Part shown: one piece after another, positions 38,666 to 48,857 of the stretch
Layout: every line of letters begins with the position of its first letter
Numbering within the stretch: position 1 is the stretch's first letter
From: Emiliania huxleyi CCMP1516
Lineage: Eukaryota > Haptophyta > Isochrysidales > Noelaerhabdaceae
Reading direction: 5' to 3'
DNA length: 64,000 bases
Assembly (NCBI RefSeq): GCF_000372725.1
Contig: NW_005196021.1
Coordinates: 154,351-218,350 of the forward strand
The notes under the pieces: model-generated
What the model was told of the DNA's origin: nothing
What the model saw: the letters and a program-made list of their open reading frames with translations, nothing else
Databases searched by the model: none
Translations under genes and position numbers: made by a program

Positions 38666-39494
38666 GAAATCAGACACCCGAGAGCGAAATTAAAAAATGC
38701 AGCGGTGCGAGTCGCGGGAGGACGACCCCGGCTAGTCGCCGACCACATAGCACATACGGGGTGTGGACCGTGAGTTGACCAGGGGTTGTGCGCCTGGCCC
38801 TCCTGCTCGGCTCCAGCCAGTAGACAAGTCTTGTCACTAACAGAGTAGAAGGATCTGACCTCGGGGCCGATGTGATCAAGCGCTGGTAGCGTGGTTTTAC
38901 CTCACACCCATGGTCTCACAGTGTGCCGGCAGTCGCCGAGCAGTGTCGCTCACACAAGCCGCAGCACAAGTGACTGAGGGCCAGTGAGGGCGAGCCCATC
39001 GCTGTCACAGCTGTGGCAGCCGCACAGTAGGCTGTGTCAACTGTGCAGAGCGTGTGAGCAGCCGAGGAGCTGCTCTCCAGGCTTCTGACGCAAAGAGCTG
39101 CATGCCATCGAAGGCGCTGTCGAGGTTCGCCGAGCGCGGCGCAAGTTGGAGGACACCGTCACCGACGAGCGCGTTGGAGTATTCACTCCGGACAAAGACG
39201 GCTACACGCACACGAGCCGCGGTCGTGTAGCCGTCATAGCGGCGAGGCGCGGGACCGTCTGTGGCGAAGTGGGTCGCGTCCTCCCCGATTTCCTCAACTC
39301 ACGGTCCGCTCCGTCTACCCACTTAAGCTCGAACCCGCACAAACTCAAACAAAAGATTGCACGGGCGGGGACCTGTTCCTTTTTACCCATCTCACAGTAG
39401 AGGTGTCCGTTTTTATTTGTTTATTTTACAGGGGTCGTTGTACACGCCCATTCGGATCTCGAGAAATAAAAAGCGGCAAGGTGGAGAGAGGTTA
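38666..39494. other. intergenic stretch with R5 repeat pieces
   Basis: No gene. CGGCTAGTCGCCGACCACA at about 38730-38748 is also at 59532-59550. Positions 39355-39435 (GGCGGGGACCTGTTC, CTCACAGTAGAGGTGTCCG, TTTTTATTTGTTTATTT) match 59596-59680. The order of both pieces is the same at the two sites but the spacing differs. Confidence 0.7.
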
Positions 39495-40940
39495 TCAGGC
39501 GCGCGGTCCTCCGCCTGCACGATGCACGCGAGAGCGACGCGAGGCTAGCGACAAGGCCTCAGCGAGGCAGCGAAAGCCGCGCCGCCCCAATGCTGCAGTG
39601 GCCACGGCCGCGCCCGAGCTGCTCGTGCGCCAAGCACCAGCGGCGGCCTTGGCGGGCACGGCCGTGGGGGCGGGCGGGAGGCGGCCCGGCAGCAGCCTCC
39701 CGCGAGGCCCGAACGCGAGCTGCGCAAAGCGCTGCCCCATGAGCTCGTATCCGTCCGGGGAGGGGTGCAGCTGGTCCGGCGCCAGGCCGGCGGCAAAGTC
39801 GTCCGGCCCGAAGAGGTCGAGGCCGCTCGCGTAGGCGATCCGGTCGTCGCCGCGCCGCTGGAGCAGCCCCACCACCCGCTCGAGCTCGGCCCGCATCTGG
39901 CTCAGTGTTGGGTAGCGCGGGTCTACCGCCTCCCGGTCAGGCGCCACGATGAGAGCCGAGCAGGAGCCGTCCTCGCGCCAGCCGGAGCCGTGCACGGGGG
40001 AGAGGACGAGGAGAGGCACGGTCGGGTGGCCGTCGCGGACCGTGGCGAGGAAGCCGAGCGCGGCCTGCGCAAAGCTGCGCAGCGAGAGGGAGCCGTAGTT
40101 GTGCACGTTGATGCCTGCTCACAGGGGGGACCTCCTCTAGGTGTGAACAGCGCGGAGCATAGCTTTGCGATGCGATGCGATGCCGAGCTTGAGCGAGATT
40201 GCTGCGACGCCATCGAGGTCGCGAATGGTGCGCGCCACCGCCTGGTCCAGGTGGCACTGGCCGCTGTAGCCGAGGTTGAGCAGGTTGAGCCCCGCCTCGC
40301 GCGCCGCGACCGCCGGCCACGAGCGGCTGGGGCTGCGCGCAGAGCCGGCAGGGCAGCCGGGGCCGGAGAAGATGGCGTCGAACCCGGTGCCGTGCGAGAT
40401 GCTCGAGCCGTGTGTCACCCAGAGCGGCCGAGGGTCCGGCGCAGGCGCGAGCGACGCCCCCTCGTCCAGCCAGAAGCCATTCACCACCTGCGGGCCGGCC
40501 GTCGACAGCCACAGCTCAAAGACGCGCTCCTCGCGCGACGCCGCCGGAGCAGCGTCCCCGAACGTGATCATTAGCTCGCTGCCTTCGTCTCCAGCACGCG
40601 CCATCGCCTCGGGGAAGCGCAAAGGTACCTCGGACAGTCCAGCGAGCGCGATGGGATGCTCCGGATCTTCGACGTGAGAGGCGACGAACGCGCCGTCGAC
40701 GAACAGGTCGTAGTCGTATCGACAGTACGTGCGCAGGCGACGCACGCGCAGTCGCAGCGAGCCGGTGTCTGAGCGGAATCGGATCCGCACGCCCGAGGCA
40801 CCACCCGCAGACCGGACCAGATCTGGATGGAAGAGCTCGACGTCTTTTACCGGCAGGCGCCACGGCTGCACGCCGTCGGGGTGCTGCTGAGTGGAGACGC
40901 AGCCGTCAAAGTGGAGGTCTTCGAGCGGGACGTCTCGCAT
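39495..40940 (-). CDS. SGNH/GDSL hydrolase with N-terminal beta domain, two exons
   Basis: Exons 40184-40940 and 39495-40114 join across a 69-nt GC-AG intron that splits the glycine of 'LG^INVHNYGS'; total 458 residues. The ATG at 40940 begins MRDVPLEDLHFDGC. The first ~165 residues are beta-rich (LRLRVRRLRTYCRYDYDLFV). Then the hydrolase core follows: LWVTHGSSISHGTGF with the nucleophile serine (block I; GSSI replaces GDSL), GYSGQCHLDQAVARTIRDLD (block II), LKLGIN (block III) and PDQLHPSPDGYELMG with the Asp and His of the triad (DxxH, block V). The layout is like bacterial two-domain SGNH acyl-hydrolases. Likely an esterase acting on an acyl or acetyl group; substrate and location are unknown and no signal peptide is seen. 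Confidence 0.88.
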
Positions 40941-41617
40941 TGTGCATTCTTCAGTCCGCGCCAGTCCGCGCCCTCGTCGTGCCAGTGTGCTGTGAGAGAG
41001 GCTAGTGTCCTAAGAATTTTACTATACAAGCCCCTCTCACAGCAGACTGGCTCGGACTGGCACTACAAATGGCACAGCAGGCGACGGCCCCTTACGGGTC
41101 GTCCTAAGAATTCTTCGTGGGGTTCGGACTTTTGCCGGGTGTGGTATGGTTGCTCGCGCAACCCACCTCGAGACCATACCCCCCCGCCTGCTGACAGACC
41201 CAGCCTCCCGGAGACCGGGGATGGGCGGTCAGGACCATACCCCCCCACCCTTTGGGCCGTGAGAGTACCATACCATACCCCGCAAAATCCAAAAAGTTGG
41301 AAGGCCTGGTCGCCCTGATAATTCTTTTGCGTTGGGAGTTGTGTTGTAAAATTCTTTTCTTGGGGGTGACCCTGCGCCTAACTCCAGACGATTCTTAGGC
41401 GCGCGTTCGGAGTTCAGAAGTTTGTCAAGGGGTCAAGGTTGAACACAGTATCGACACCGTAGAGTCACCCACAACACGCAAAAGTCACTGTCCCCACAGA
41501 CTACGTCAAGAGCACTCGTTGCGCGCATTGTCCCGATGAGATCCCCCGTGTGTGCACGTTGGTGGAGCAGGGCGCATCTCTTGATGTGCGCGCGAGGCCA
41601 CGCGGCCACGCCTTCCC
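40941..41617. other. intergenic stretch with short repeated motifs
   Basis: No gene. ACCATACCCCCC occurs at about 41172 and 41232 and a shortened form near 41271. AAGAATT-type motifs recur at 41013, 41106, 41327 and 41351. GGCTCGGACTGGCACTACA (41049) is similar to 25705-25720 and 21835-21850. Confidence 0.5.
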
Positions 41618-42853
41618 TCACGGCGAGTCGCCACTCGCGGGCGTCGACGGCACATCTTCGAGGAATGGTGGCTGCGGGCGGGGCGCTCGCTTCTCCGCTT
41701 GGCGGCGGAGGTAGCCGCGGACGAGGCCGGCGGCGAGGGCGAAGGCGACGCAGCCGATGCCGGCGTACGCCCAGCCGACGACGGAGGCGCTCTTCGCGAC
41801 GACGCACTCGTCGGGCGAGCTCTCCGTGTACGAGTCGCAGTCGAGCGGCGCGAAGCCGTTTGGCCGCCCGTCGCGTGCCGACGTGTCGTCGCGGCTGCAG
41901 ATCGGGATGGCGGCGGCGAGGCAGGCGGGGCAGATCTGCGACTTGCAGCCAAACTCGGAGGCGTCCGCCTGGTTGGCGATGATGCCGCCGAGTGCCCAAG
42001 CGGCCACCTAATTTGTGGAGACCGGGAGGGTGGGGTGTCATGCATGTGCGGCACGCTGCAAGCTAGGCCCGCTGCACCGCCGCGTAGACGGGGTCCGAGT
42101 ACTCAAAGGTGGCGGCGCACGCGACGGCGACCGCGACGACGAGCAGGCCGATTGCAAAGTCGGGCGAGGGGAGCCACCCCTCGTCGAGGAGGACAACCTG
42201 GATGCCGAGGCAAGAGGCGACTGTCACCCACGACGCGTTTGCAGAGAAGGCGGCGGCGGCGAGCTTCGAGGCGGCGGAGCGGCGCGACGAGAGCTGGTTG
42301 ACGTCGAGTCGGCGGAGGACGACGAAGAGGAGCGCGTCGTAGACGAGGATCACGACCTGCGAGGCCCAGTAGACCTCGTACCCGAAGAGGAAGAGCCACG
42401 CCGAGTTGGCCGCAAAAAGGGCCAGCACCGGGCCTCGGATCTTGGCGTACGACGGCTCGCGCAGGCCGCCAAAGCGCTGGAAGGGCAGCGCCTGGTACAC
42501 GACAAAGAGGCCCTCGAGCGTGTAGATGATGCCCCAGATGGCAAAGGCCCAGCCGATGGGAAGGCCGTAGACGGGGTGCGTGTGCGCAATCTGCAAGTGG
42601 ACGGAGGGTTTGGTGGTCAGTCCGCGGTGGGGCGAGCGGCGTGGCAGCTCGAGCGTGGCAGCGGCAGCGGGTCGAGCGTGGCAGCGGCAGCGGGTCGAGC
42701 GTGGCAGCGGAAGCAGCAGGGCGCCTCTGTGTTTGTAAACTTGACGGCCCCGAGGTTGTTGTCGGTGACGAGGTAGTTGGCGACCGCCATGGCGACAAAG
42801 GCGAGAACGACGGCCGCGGCCGGTACAACGGGTGAGGGCGGCGGAGTCTTCAT
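41618..42853 (-). CDS. TspO/MBR-like multi-pass membrane protein, three exons
   Basis: Exons 42725-42853, 42078-42590 and 41618-42007 join to 343 residues; intron 1 is GC-AG and intron 2 GT-AG (70 nt). The ATG at 42853 starts MKTPPPSPVVPAAAVVLAFV, the first helix, followed by ANYLVTDNNLGAVKFTNTE. Exon 2 holds GLPIGWAFAIWGIIYTLEG, NSAWLFLFGYEVYWAS and further helices. Exon 3 completes DPVYAA^VAAWALGGIIANQ and adds a Cys-rich loop (CKSQICPACLAAAIPICS), one more helix and a short basic tail. The 'P.GWAFAIWGIIY....' and 'NSAWL.LF' patterns are those of TspO/MBR-related proteins in algae and bacteria, which bind tetrapyrroles or sterols. The C-terminal Cys-loop/helix extension is unusual. Intron 1 contains 2.6 copies of a 24-bp tandem repeat (42649-42714). 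Confidence 0.75.
42649..42714. repeat. 24-bp intron minisatellite
   Basis: About 2.6 tandem copies of a unit containing GTCGAGCGTGGCAGCGGCAG lie inside intron 1 of the TspO-like gene. Confidence 0.85.
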
Positions 42854-43375
42854 TTGGCACTTGGCACGGTGGTGGCGTCTCCGTCCGTGTACCGAGCGTC
42901 CTACGAAAGGCTTCGAAGAGACTAGGGAGACCCTCTTTTTTTCGAGCGGTCGGCGGGATCCGCAACTAGGGGGCGAACCCAACCGTGCGGAGAGAAAACC
43001 GTGCCCGCATCGAGGCACGAGCCCAGAAGACCACGCCTCGTGCACTCGGCTCGATGGCTGCGGTGGCGGGGCTGTAAGGACCACTCTCTGCGAGCGCGTC
43101 GGCTGTGTCACATCGTGCTGCAGGCCACGCAGAGGAGATCGCAACGCGCCCACTCGCCCACCGTTTACTTTCGGTGCACTGCCTCGTTTCACGTGTCTTT
43201 GATAGCGCGGCCCACACACTACAACCGGGCTTGACTAACCGGGGGCCAACACTCGCCGCGCCTCTCCTCGGAGCACACACGTCTCGCGCAAAAGAGAGAC
43301 GGGGGGCGCGACTGGGGGCGCGCCGAGAGAGAGGGGGCGAGAGCGAGAGAGAGAGAGCTGGGCGGTCTACAGCCC
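42854..43375. other. intergenic stretch
   Basis: No gene. The left end is the 5' flank of the TspO-like gene; the right end is a GAGAGAGAG-rich 3' flank of the AP2-RING gene (43320-43365). Confidence 0.5.
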
Positions 43376-44701
43376 CTACTCCTTCTTCTGCTTCTTAGCA
43401 GCGTCAGCGTCGAGGCGGCGCCGCGCGTCGAGGCGGCGCTGCGCTGCCTCGACCACGTCATAGTTGTCGCCGGGCGGGTCGGGTCTGACGGGCCTCGCCG
43501 CCCGCGGGTGCGCCTCGCCGCGGGCCATGTGCCCGCCACGCCGCTGGCTGAAGAGCGGACGGTAGCCGCAGCGTGCCAGGTCCACGGGGCGGGGCACGCC
43601 GCTGTGGTACACGAACGCCGCCTGCTGCTCGTCGGAGCGGGCGGTGGCCTCGGCGCGCGCGGCGCGCTCGGCCTCGACGGAGGCATGCTCCTCGAGCATC
43701 TGCCGCCACTCGCCTCGCGTCCAGCCGCGGCGCCGCGGGGCGGAGCTCGCGTCCGCGGCGGCCGGCAGCGGCATGGCCGTGAGCGACCCCGACGCCCCGT
43801 TGAGCGGATCGCGGCACATCGGGCAGGTTGCCTCGGGCTGCGTCTGCTCGATCCAGTCCTCGATGCACTCGCGGCAGAAGACGTGCAGGCAGGCGGTGGC
43901 GACCGGGGCAGAGTCGGCCTCGATCGGTTCGATGCAGATGGGGCAAGTCGCGGTCAGCTCGTCGTCGGCGGCGGGGGGGGCGTCGGCCTGGGCCGCGAGC
44001 TCCCGCGCGCGGCAGAGGGCGGCCTCCTCCGCGGTGGCGAAGTAGCCGAGGCTGATCTCGAGTCCGTCACGCGAATAAGAGGCGCGGAAGGGCAGCCGCC
44101 GTCCCGCTGGCATGGCATGCACGCCCAGGAAGCGCGTGCCCGAGGAGCTGGACGTGGGAAGCACCAGCCCCTCCGCCACCGCCGCCGCCTGCGCAGCATC
44201 AGCTGTCATCGGCGGCAGCGCCTCTGCGCGCTTGGCCTCCGCCGCCGCCCGGCCCTCGGGCGAGCGGGCGTAGCAGAGCGCGGCCGCCTCAGCTGACGCG
44301 AAGTAGCCGAGGCTCACGACCTTGTGGCCGCGCCGCACCTTAACCACCCAAGGCAGTCTGAAGGCCGGAGGCGTTTGGAAGACGCCCACAAAGCCCGAGC
44401 CGTTCGTATGCAGCTCCAGCTCCTCCTCGGTGGCCGTCGCTGTGGCCTCGGCGCTCGTCATTTCCGGCGCCTCCGCCTTGGCGATCTTGGCCGCGTCTTT
44501 CAGCCCCTCGGGCGAGGTTGCGTAGCAGTACGCTGCCTCCTCGGGCGTCGCAAAGCGGCCGAGACAAGTCTTGGCGCCAGCGCGATCCACATAGACAACG
44601 TAGCACCGCTCAGAGCCCTTGATGGGCGCGTAGCGGACGCACTTGTAGCCGGCCCCAGTGTTGGACCGGATGAGTTTGACGGAGGGCTGCGGCTTCAGCA
44701 T
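43376..44701 (-). CDS. AP2-like x3 plus RING finger protein (predicted E3 ubiquitin ligase)
   Basis: A single exon of 441 residues from the ATG at 44701 (MLKPQPSVKLIRSNTGAGYK). Three AP2/ERF-like repeats are visible: residues ~17-62 (CLGRFATPEEAAYCYA), ~103-150 (GFVGVFQTPPAFRLPWVVKV, SLGYFASAEAAALCYA) and ~190-236 (FLGVHAMPAGRRLPFRASYS, SLGYFATAEEAALCRA). Each keeps the 'G.V......W.......G..hxLG.FxTxExAAxxYxR' core. A C3HC4 RING follows at ~254-298: CPICIEPIEADSAPVATACL, HVFCRECIEDWIEQ, CPMCRDPL. All eight zinc ligands are present. The tail is Arg/Ala-rich with a basic end (AKKQKKE). AP2 repeats of this degenerate sort bind DNA in plants and algae, and RING fingers recruit E2 enzymes, so this could be a DNA-bound ubiquitin ligase (inference). 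Confidence 0.85.
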   Translation of the reverse strand: MLKPQPSVKLIRSNTGAGYKCVRYAPIKGSERCYVVYVDRAGAKTCLGRFATPEEAAYCYATSPEGLKDAAKIAKAEAPEMTSAEATATATEEELELHTNGSGFVGVFQTPPAFRLPWVVKVRRGHKVVSLGYFASAEAAALCYARSPEGRAAAEAKRAEALPPMTADAAQAAAVAEGLVLPTSSSSGTRFLGVHAMPAGRRLPFRASYSRDGLEISLGYFATAEEAALCRARELAAQADAPPAADDELTATCPICIEPIEADSAPVATACLHVFCRECIEDWIEQTQPEATCPMCRDPLNGASGSLTAMPLPAAADASSAPRRRGWTRGEWRQMLEEHASVEAERAARAEATARSDEQQAAFVYHSGVPRPVDLARCGYRPLFSQRRGGHMARGEAHPRAARPVRPDPPGDNYDVVEAAQRRLDARRRLDADAAKKQKKE

Positions 44702-46879
44702 GGTGTCACGCTGTGCGGCGAATCATTCTTTGTTTGCAACAAAATCTCAAAATTGCCGCGTAAATCCGCCATCATTTCTTTTTGGGGGGGTTTGGGGGCG
44801 CAAAAGCTCACTGGCCGCCAACGGGTCGGATTTAAGTGTGGTGTTGCCGCCCAAATTGATCATTTCTTTTGGGTCTAATGTGTGAGAGAGTTGTCTTTCT
44901 TTTGGGGCCGTACAGCAGCATGATGGTGCTTCGTTCGCCGGCGTGAGTCCCGGAGCGGTCCCGGTTGTGGGCGGTCCGGGGGAGAAAACTCAGGACAACG
45001 CCGACACCGCTCTGATTCGACTTTTTACTTCAAACAAAGACGGCGGCACGTGCCGCGCCGTGGCGCGTGCCGCGCGTGCATCGGAGAAGGGTAGTTCGTC
45101 GTGTTCACGCCGGGATCGTGTCCTGAGTAACCTGGGCAACCATTCAGGGCGACGAGTAGCTGTGACGGCAAACCCCGCGGCAAAGTGACCCGTTTTTACC
45201 CACCCACGCCCGTGCGCGCGTATCTTAGCTAAGGTACGCGGCCACACGCGCTGGCGCGCACGGCAACCGGGACTTACACGCGCGACACGAGGGACTGTGT
45301 ATCCTTGGCTGCCTCGTGGGAGAATAGCCACCCTCACCCGCTGCCGCGCATCGAGCTCGGCGGGGCCTGATACGTGTCATTCTGTGCCGGCGCGTATGTT
45401 TTCGGCCTCTGAAGAGCAACCGTCGAGGCGTCGATGCTCGCCTCCACGCCCGCGCCAGACCTCCGCGATTGGGGCGCCTTGTCGACGGGATCAATTGTGA
45501 TTCCGGGCGCATTTTTCTGGCATTTAACTCGCACGTCGGCGACTCTTAGTCGCTTCTCCGTGCTAGGAGGCCTCTGTTTTGTGTCCGTGAGGACTAGATC
45601 GAAACTAACATTTCGGCACATTTCAGTTAAATACCAGAAAAATGCGCGTTCACTCACAATTCATGTGTATATGAACGGTGCCGACGGGTTTGGCGAGCAT
45701 CGAAGCCGTCCAGGCGCAGCAACGCGACGGTTTCGGAGGCCGACGGCTCCGAAAGAGCCTCCCGAGCGAGGCCGGCGCGGTCACGGTACCGTGGAGGCCA
45801 CAGACGTCGCCGGAGCGGCACTCCCGGGGCGCCACCCCCTCACCCGGTCGGGGGGGGCCAACCACAGCCCGCCTCACCGTCCGTGGAGCTTCCGCGGTCC
45901 GCCGCTTCGGCTTCGATTTTCGACCCTCCCGAGGCTGCTAGAGCAGCCCCGCGGAGCCTCCCGGATGCACCGGCACACCGTCGTCCAGAACGCCGGCGCA
46001 CGCGCTGCCCAGTGACTGGGCGGGTCGGCCCCGACTAGGGGCGGGCCCAGCCGCGCGGAGAAGGCCAGCGAGCTCGAAACACGTCGCCGCGGCCGGCCGT
46101 TTCGCAAGCCTGAGCGGGTCGCCAGACACCCGCGAGAGCCAGCAGCTAGAGCGCCGTCGTAGCCGCAGATCGAGTCGAGGAGCTTGATGTCCACGGTAGC
46201 AGTTGTGGAGAGCGGTGGCACGGTGCGTGTAGACGCGTCGATTGAGGGCTCCCTTTCGAAACGCGACGGGTACGGCATGACAACTGCCAGTACAGTGTTA
46301 CGCCGGCCAGCGTGAGAGCACAACAGGGAGCCGGCGACCCGTACGCTTTGCGCGTGGCGACTGGTGGCTGTCTGGAGCTCGTGTGAGCTGGGCCGACGCG
46401 TGTCCGAGCCGAGAGGACCAGCGAGCGACCACGTTGGCGATGAAGCTTGGCGGCCGGCGCCTCGTCGCCAGACGTCACAGCGGCGTGGACGTAGGAGTGT
46501 GCGGCGACGGTTACCGGCAAATCCGGCCCAGTGTGGCCGGCAGCTGCCTAGCGCTGGCCTGTGGCCGGCGCCGCGGTGGCGGATAAGGCGTCTCGCCGCC
46601 GTGGCGGCGGTCGGCAGGTGCGAGCGTGATGCCATCTTGCGAGACGACACACCCGTCTCGCAAAACCCGGACTGCCACCTTAATGACTGCACTCCAAGTG
46701 CTCCAAGTTGTGTTCCGCCTTGGGCGGTGGGCGCCGGCGTCCTCCCGCCCACACTAAGAGCGGCCGAACCTTGATCCCGCGTGCTCAGGTTTTTTATTTT
46801 TCGTCCGACGGGCGTGGAGAAGAACGGAATCGCGCAAGGCGGCTAGCGGCCCCGCACGCCCCCCATTGCCGAGGGTCAG
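44702..46879. other. intergenic stretch with a MITE-like element
   Basis: No gene is supported in these 2.2 kb. Frames are Arg/Ala/Pro-biased on both strands. The clear structure is the inverted-repeat element at 45491-45663. A copy of the 'CCAAGTGCTCCAAG' motif (inverse of the one at 16378 and 2003) lies at 46689-46705. Confidence 0.6.
45491..45663. mobile_element. MITE-like element with ~38-bp imperfect terminal inverted repeats
   Basis: The left end TCAATTGTGA ... GCGCATTTTTCTGGCATTTA (45491-45528) is the inverse of the right end TAAATACCAGAAAAATGCGC ... TCACAATTCA (45625-45663). Within the 23-bp core only one base differs, and the outer 10 bp also match. The roughly 100-bp interior has no coding capacity. 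The size and structure fit a non-autonomous DNA transposon. Target-site duplications are not obvious. Confidence 0.75.
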
Positions 46880-48721
46880 ATGGATTCACCGCAGTTGAAG
46901 CTCGTGTCCGTCCTCGAACGTGAAATTGATCTGCTGATGGACGTGCGCATCAGGTGGCAGGGCCCTACACGGCCACCTGTGCCATCAGCGACGGAATGCA
47001 AGCACAGCTGCTGGCCATCGCGCTCGCCACTTGTCCGCAAAAAGTCTGGGCACTTGCCCGACGGCCGAATGCCCAACGCCCTCTCCCAGCGGAGAGAGTT
47101 TGACCAGCTCTGCGGACAGTTGTGTGAGGGGATGTCGCATCGGGCGGCTGTTGCCCGATTTGTCGCCCGGGTCGTGCCCTCTGACACGGAGGGAGTGGCT
47201 TACTTCATGGCGAGAGCTGTGAAAGAGATGGCCCTGATGTCGGCAGAGCCAGTCGCAGCACTGCCAGTATGGCAGCCTGCGTGGAGCAGCCAGCCACTCT
47301 TCAACCTTAGCGAAGCGCTTGATTCGCCGTGTGGGTTTGACTGGCACAGCGGCGCTTCATCGGGACTGCCGCACTGCAATATCACCTCGCCTGGCAGGGG
47401 GGCGGGGCGCGAGTGTACCGCCGTGCGGGCAAGTACCGAGGCGTGGCACAACGATGCGCGCTATGTCTATCCCGCGACAGCCCGGCGCGAAGCGAAGTAC
47501 TGTTTGGGGCAGTGCAGGAGGTCGGACTGGGCTCACGCGATGGCCCCCGAGTTGCTGCCCGCGTGCATGCTGGGTGCGCTTTTCCAGCCAGCCCCAAGCT
47601 TGACGCCCCGATTCAACAGGTTAATGCGCACGCTCGCCGACGAGTCGGTCCTCGCCATCGGGATATACCTGCGCTCGGACCACGCGGAGGTCGCACACCG
47701 CCGTGATTCGCATGACGCGGCCGAGGCCGAAGCTGCTGCTCGCGCTCTCGATGCGATCGGCGCTCACGCCAACGACGCGCCGCAGGGCTCGGCCCCGCCG
47801 TGCTCGGCACGTACGGGCCGCTCGACGCTGCCGTCCGACTCGCTGCGCGACTCGGCGGCCGACTCCTCGCTCGCCTCGCCGCCTCCGGTGGCTGATGACG
47901 CGGCCGAGGCCGAAGCTGCTGCTCGCGCTCTCGATGCGATCGGCGCTCGCGCCAACGACACGCCGCAGGACTCGACCCCGCCGTGCTCGGCACGTACGGG
48001 CCGCTCGCCGCTGCCGTCCGACTCGCTGCGCGACTCGGCGGCCGACTCCTCGCTCGCCTCGCCGCCTCCGGTGGCTGATGACGCGGCCGAGGCCGAAGCT
48101 GCTGCTCGCGCTCTCGATGCGATCGGCGCTCACGCCAACGACGCGCCGCAGGGCTCGGCCCCGCCGTGCTCGGCACGTACGGGCCGCTCGACGCTGCCGT
48201 CCGACTCGCTGCGCGACTCGGCGGCCGACTCCTCGCTCGCCTCGCCGCCTCCGGTGGCTGATGACGCGGCCGAGGCCGAAGCTGCTGCTCGCGCTCTCGA
48301 TGCGATCGGCGCTCACGCCAACGACGCGCCGCAGGGCTCGGCCCCGCCGTGCTCGGCACGTACGGGCCGCTCGCCGCTGCCGTCCGACTCGCTGCGCGAC
48401 TCGACGGCCGACTCCTCGCTCGCCTCGCCGCCTCCGGTGGCTGATGACGCGGCCGAGGCCGAAGCTGCTGCTCGCGCTCTCGATGCGATCGGCGCTCGCG
48501 CCAACGACACGCCGCAGGGCTCGGCCCCGCCGTGCTCGGCACGTACGGGCCGCTCGCCGCTGCCGTCCGACTCGCTGCGCGACTCGGCGGCCGACTCCTC
48601 GCTCGCCTCGCCGCCTCCGGTGGCTGATGACGCGGCCGACGCACCCCTACTGGAGCGACGACAACGGCCAATGGACGCGCGGTTTGTTCAATGGACTTGG
48701 AGTATATTCCCGGTGTTTTGA
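46880..48721 (+). CDS. protein with five in-frame 61-residue repeats, possibly glycosyltransferase-derived
   Basis: The ATG at 46880 (MDSPQLKLVSVLEREIDLLM) opens 613 codons. The first ~275 residues are of normal complexity: SHRAAVARFVARVVPSDTE, WHSGASSGLPHCNITSPGRG, LLPACMLGALFQPAPSLTPR and ESVLAIGIYLRSDHAEV. The last two resemble 'C.LGALF.P.P.L ... VLGIHLRSG' of fucosyltransferase-type enzymes (weak, from memory). Next come five tandem copies of a 61-residue unit with DAAEAEAAARALDAIGA, LPSDSLRDSAADSSL and ASPPPVAD. The frame then ends within 30 residues. A different frame after the repeats is more protein-like (YWSDDNGQWTRGLFNGLGVY, HYQYALGWALNCIPSRWPV), so the gene may continue through an intron or be broken there. 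Whether the repeats are translated is uncertain: the unit is open in several frames. Confidence 0.45.
   Translation: MDSPQLKLVSVLEREIDLLMDVRIRWQGPTRPPVPSATECKHSCWPSRSPLVRKKSGHLPDGRMPNALSQRREFDQLCGQLCEGMSHRAAVARFVARVVPSDTEGVAYFMARAVKEMALMSAEPVAALPVWQPAWSSQPLFNLSEALDSPCGFDWHSGASSGLPHCNITSPGRGAGRECTAVRASTEAWHNDARYVYPATARREAKYCLGQCRRSDWAHAMAPELLPACMLGALFQPAPSLTPRFNRLMRTLADESVLAIGIYLRSDHAEVAHRRDSHDAAEAEAAARALDAIGAHANDAPQGSAPPCSARTGRSTLPSDSLRDSAADSSLASPPPVADDAAEAEAAARALDAIGARANDTPQDSTPPCSARTGRSPLPSDSLRDSAADSSLASPPPVADDAAEAEAAARALDAIGAHANDAPQGSAPPCSARTGRSTLPSDSLRDSAADSSLASPPPVADDAAEAEAAARALDAIGAHANDAPQGSAPPCSARTGRSPLPSDSLRDSTADSSLASPPPVADDAAEAEAAARALDAIGARANDTPQGSAPPCSARTGRSPLPSDSLRDSAADSSLASPPPVADDAADAPLLERRQRPMDARFVQWTWSIFPVF
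47715..48640 (+). repeat. 183-bp tandem repeat, five copies
   Basis: Five head-to-tail copies of a 183-bp unit, each starting GACGCGGCCGAGGCCGAAGC, differ at only a few positions (for example GCTCACGCC/GCTCGCGCC and GGCTCGGCC/GACTCGACC). The length is a multiple of three, so the plus frame stays open. Copies 1 and 3 appear identical, pointing to recent expansion or exchange. Confidence 0.92.
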
Positions 48722-48857
48722 CGTGCCTGCGAGCCACTACCAGTACGCCCTGGGCTGGGCTTTAAATTGCATCCCTTCGCGTTGGCCAGTCACCACCGCG
48801 CCGTACGGGGACTCTTCGCGATGATTTGTCACCATCGTGTCGTACACGGACTGCTGC

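Noticed and set aside
39765..40574. Plus-strand frame over the SGNH hydrolase gene
   Set aside because: Arg/Ala-rich shadow; catalytic blocks of SGNH hydrolases are all on the minus strand.
47613..48737. Long minus-strand and alternative plus-strand frames over the 183-bp repeats
   Set aside because: The unit length is a multiple of three and stop-free in several frames, so these arise automatically.
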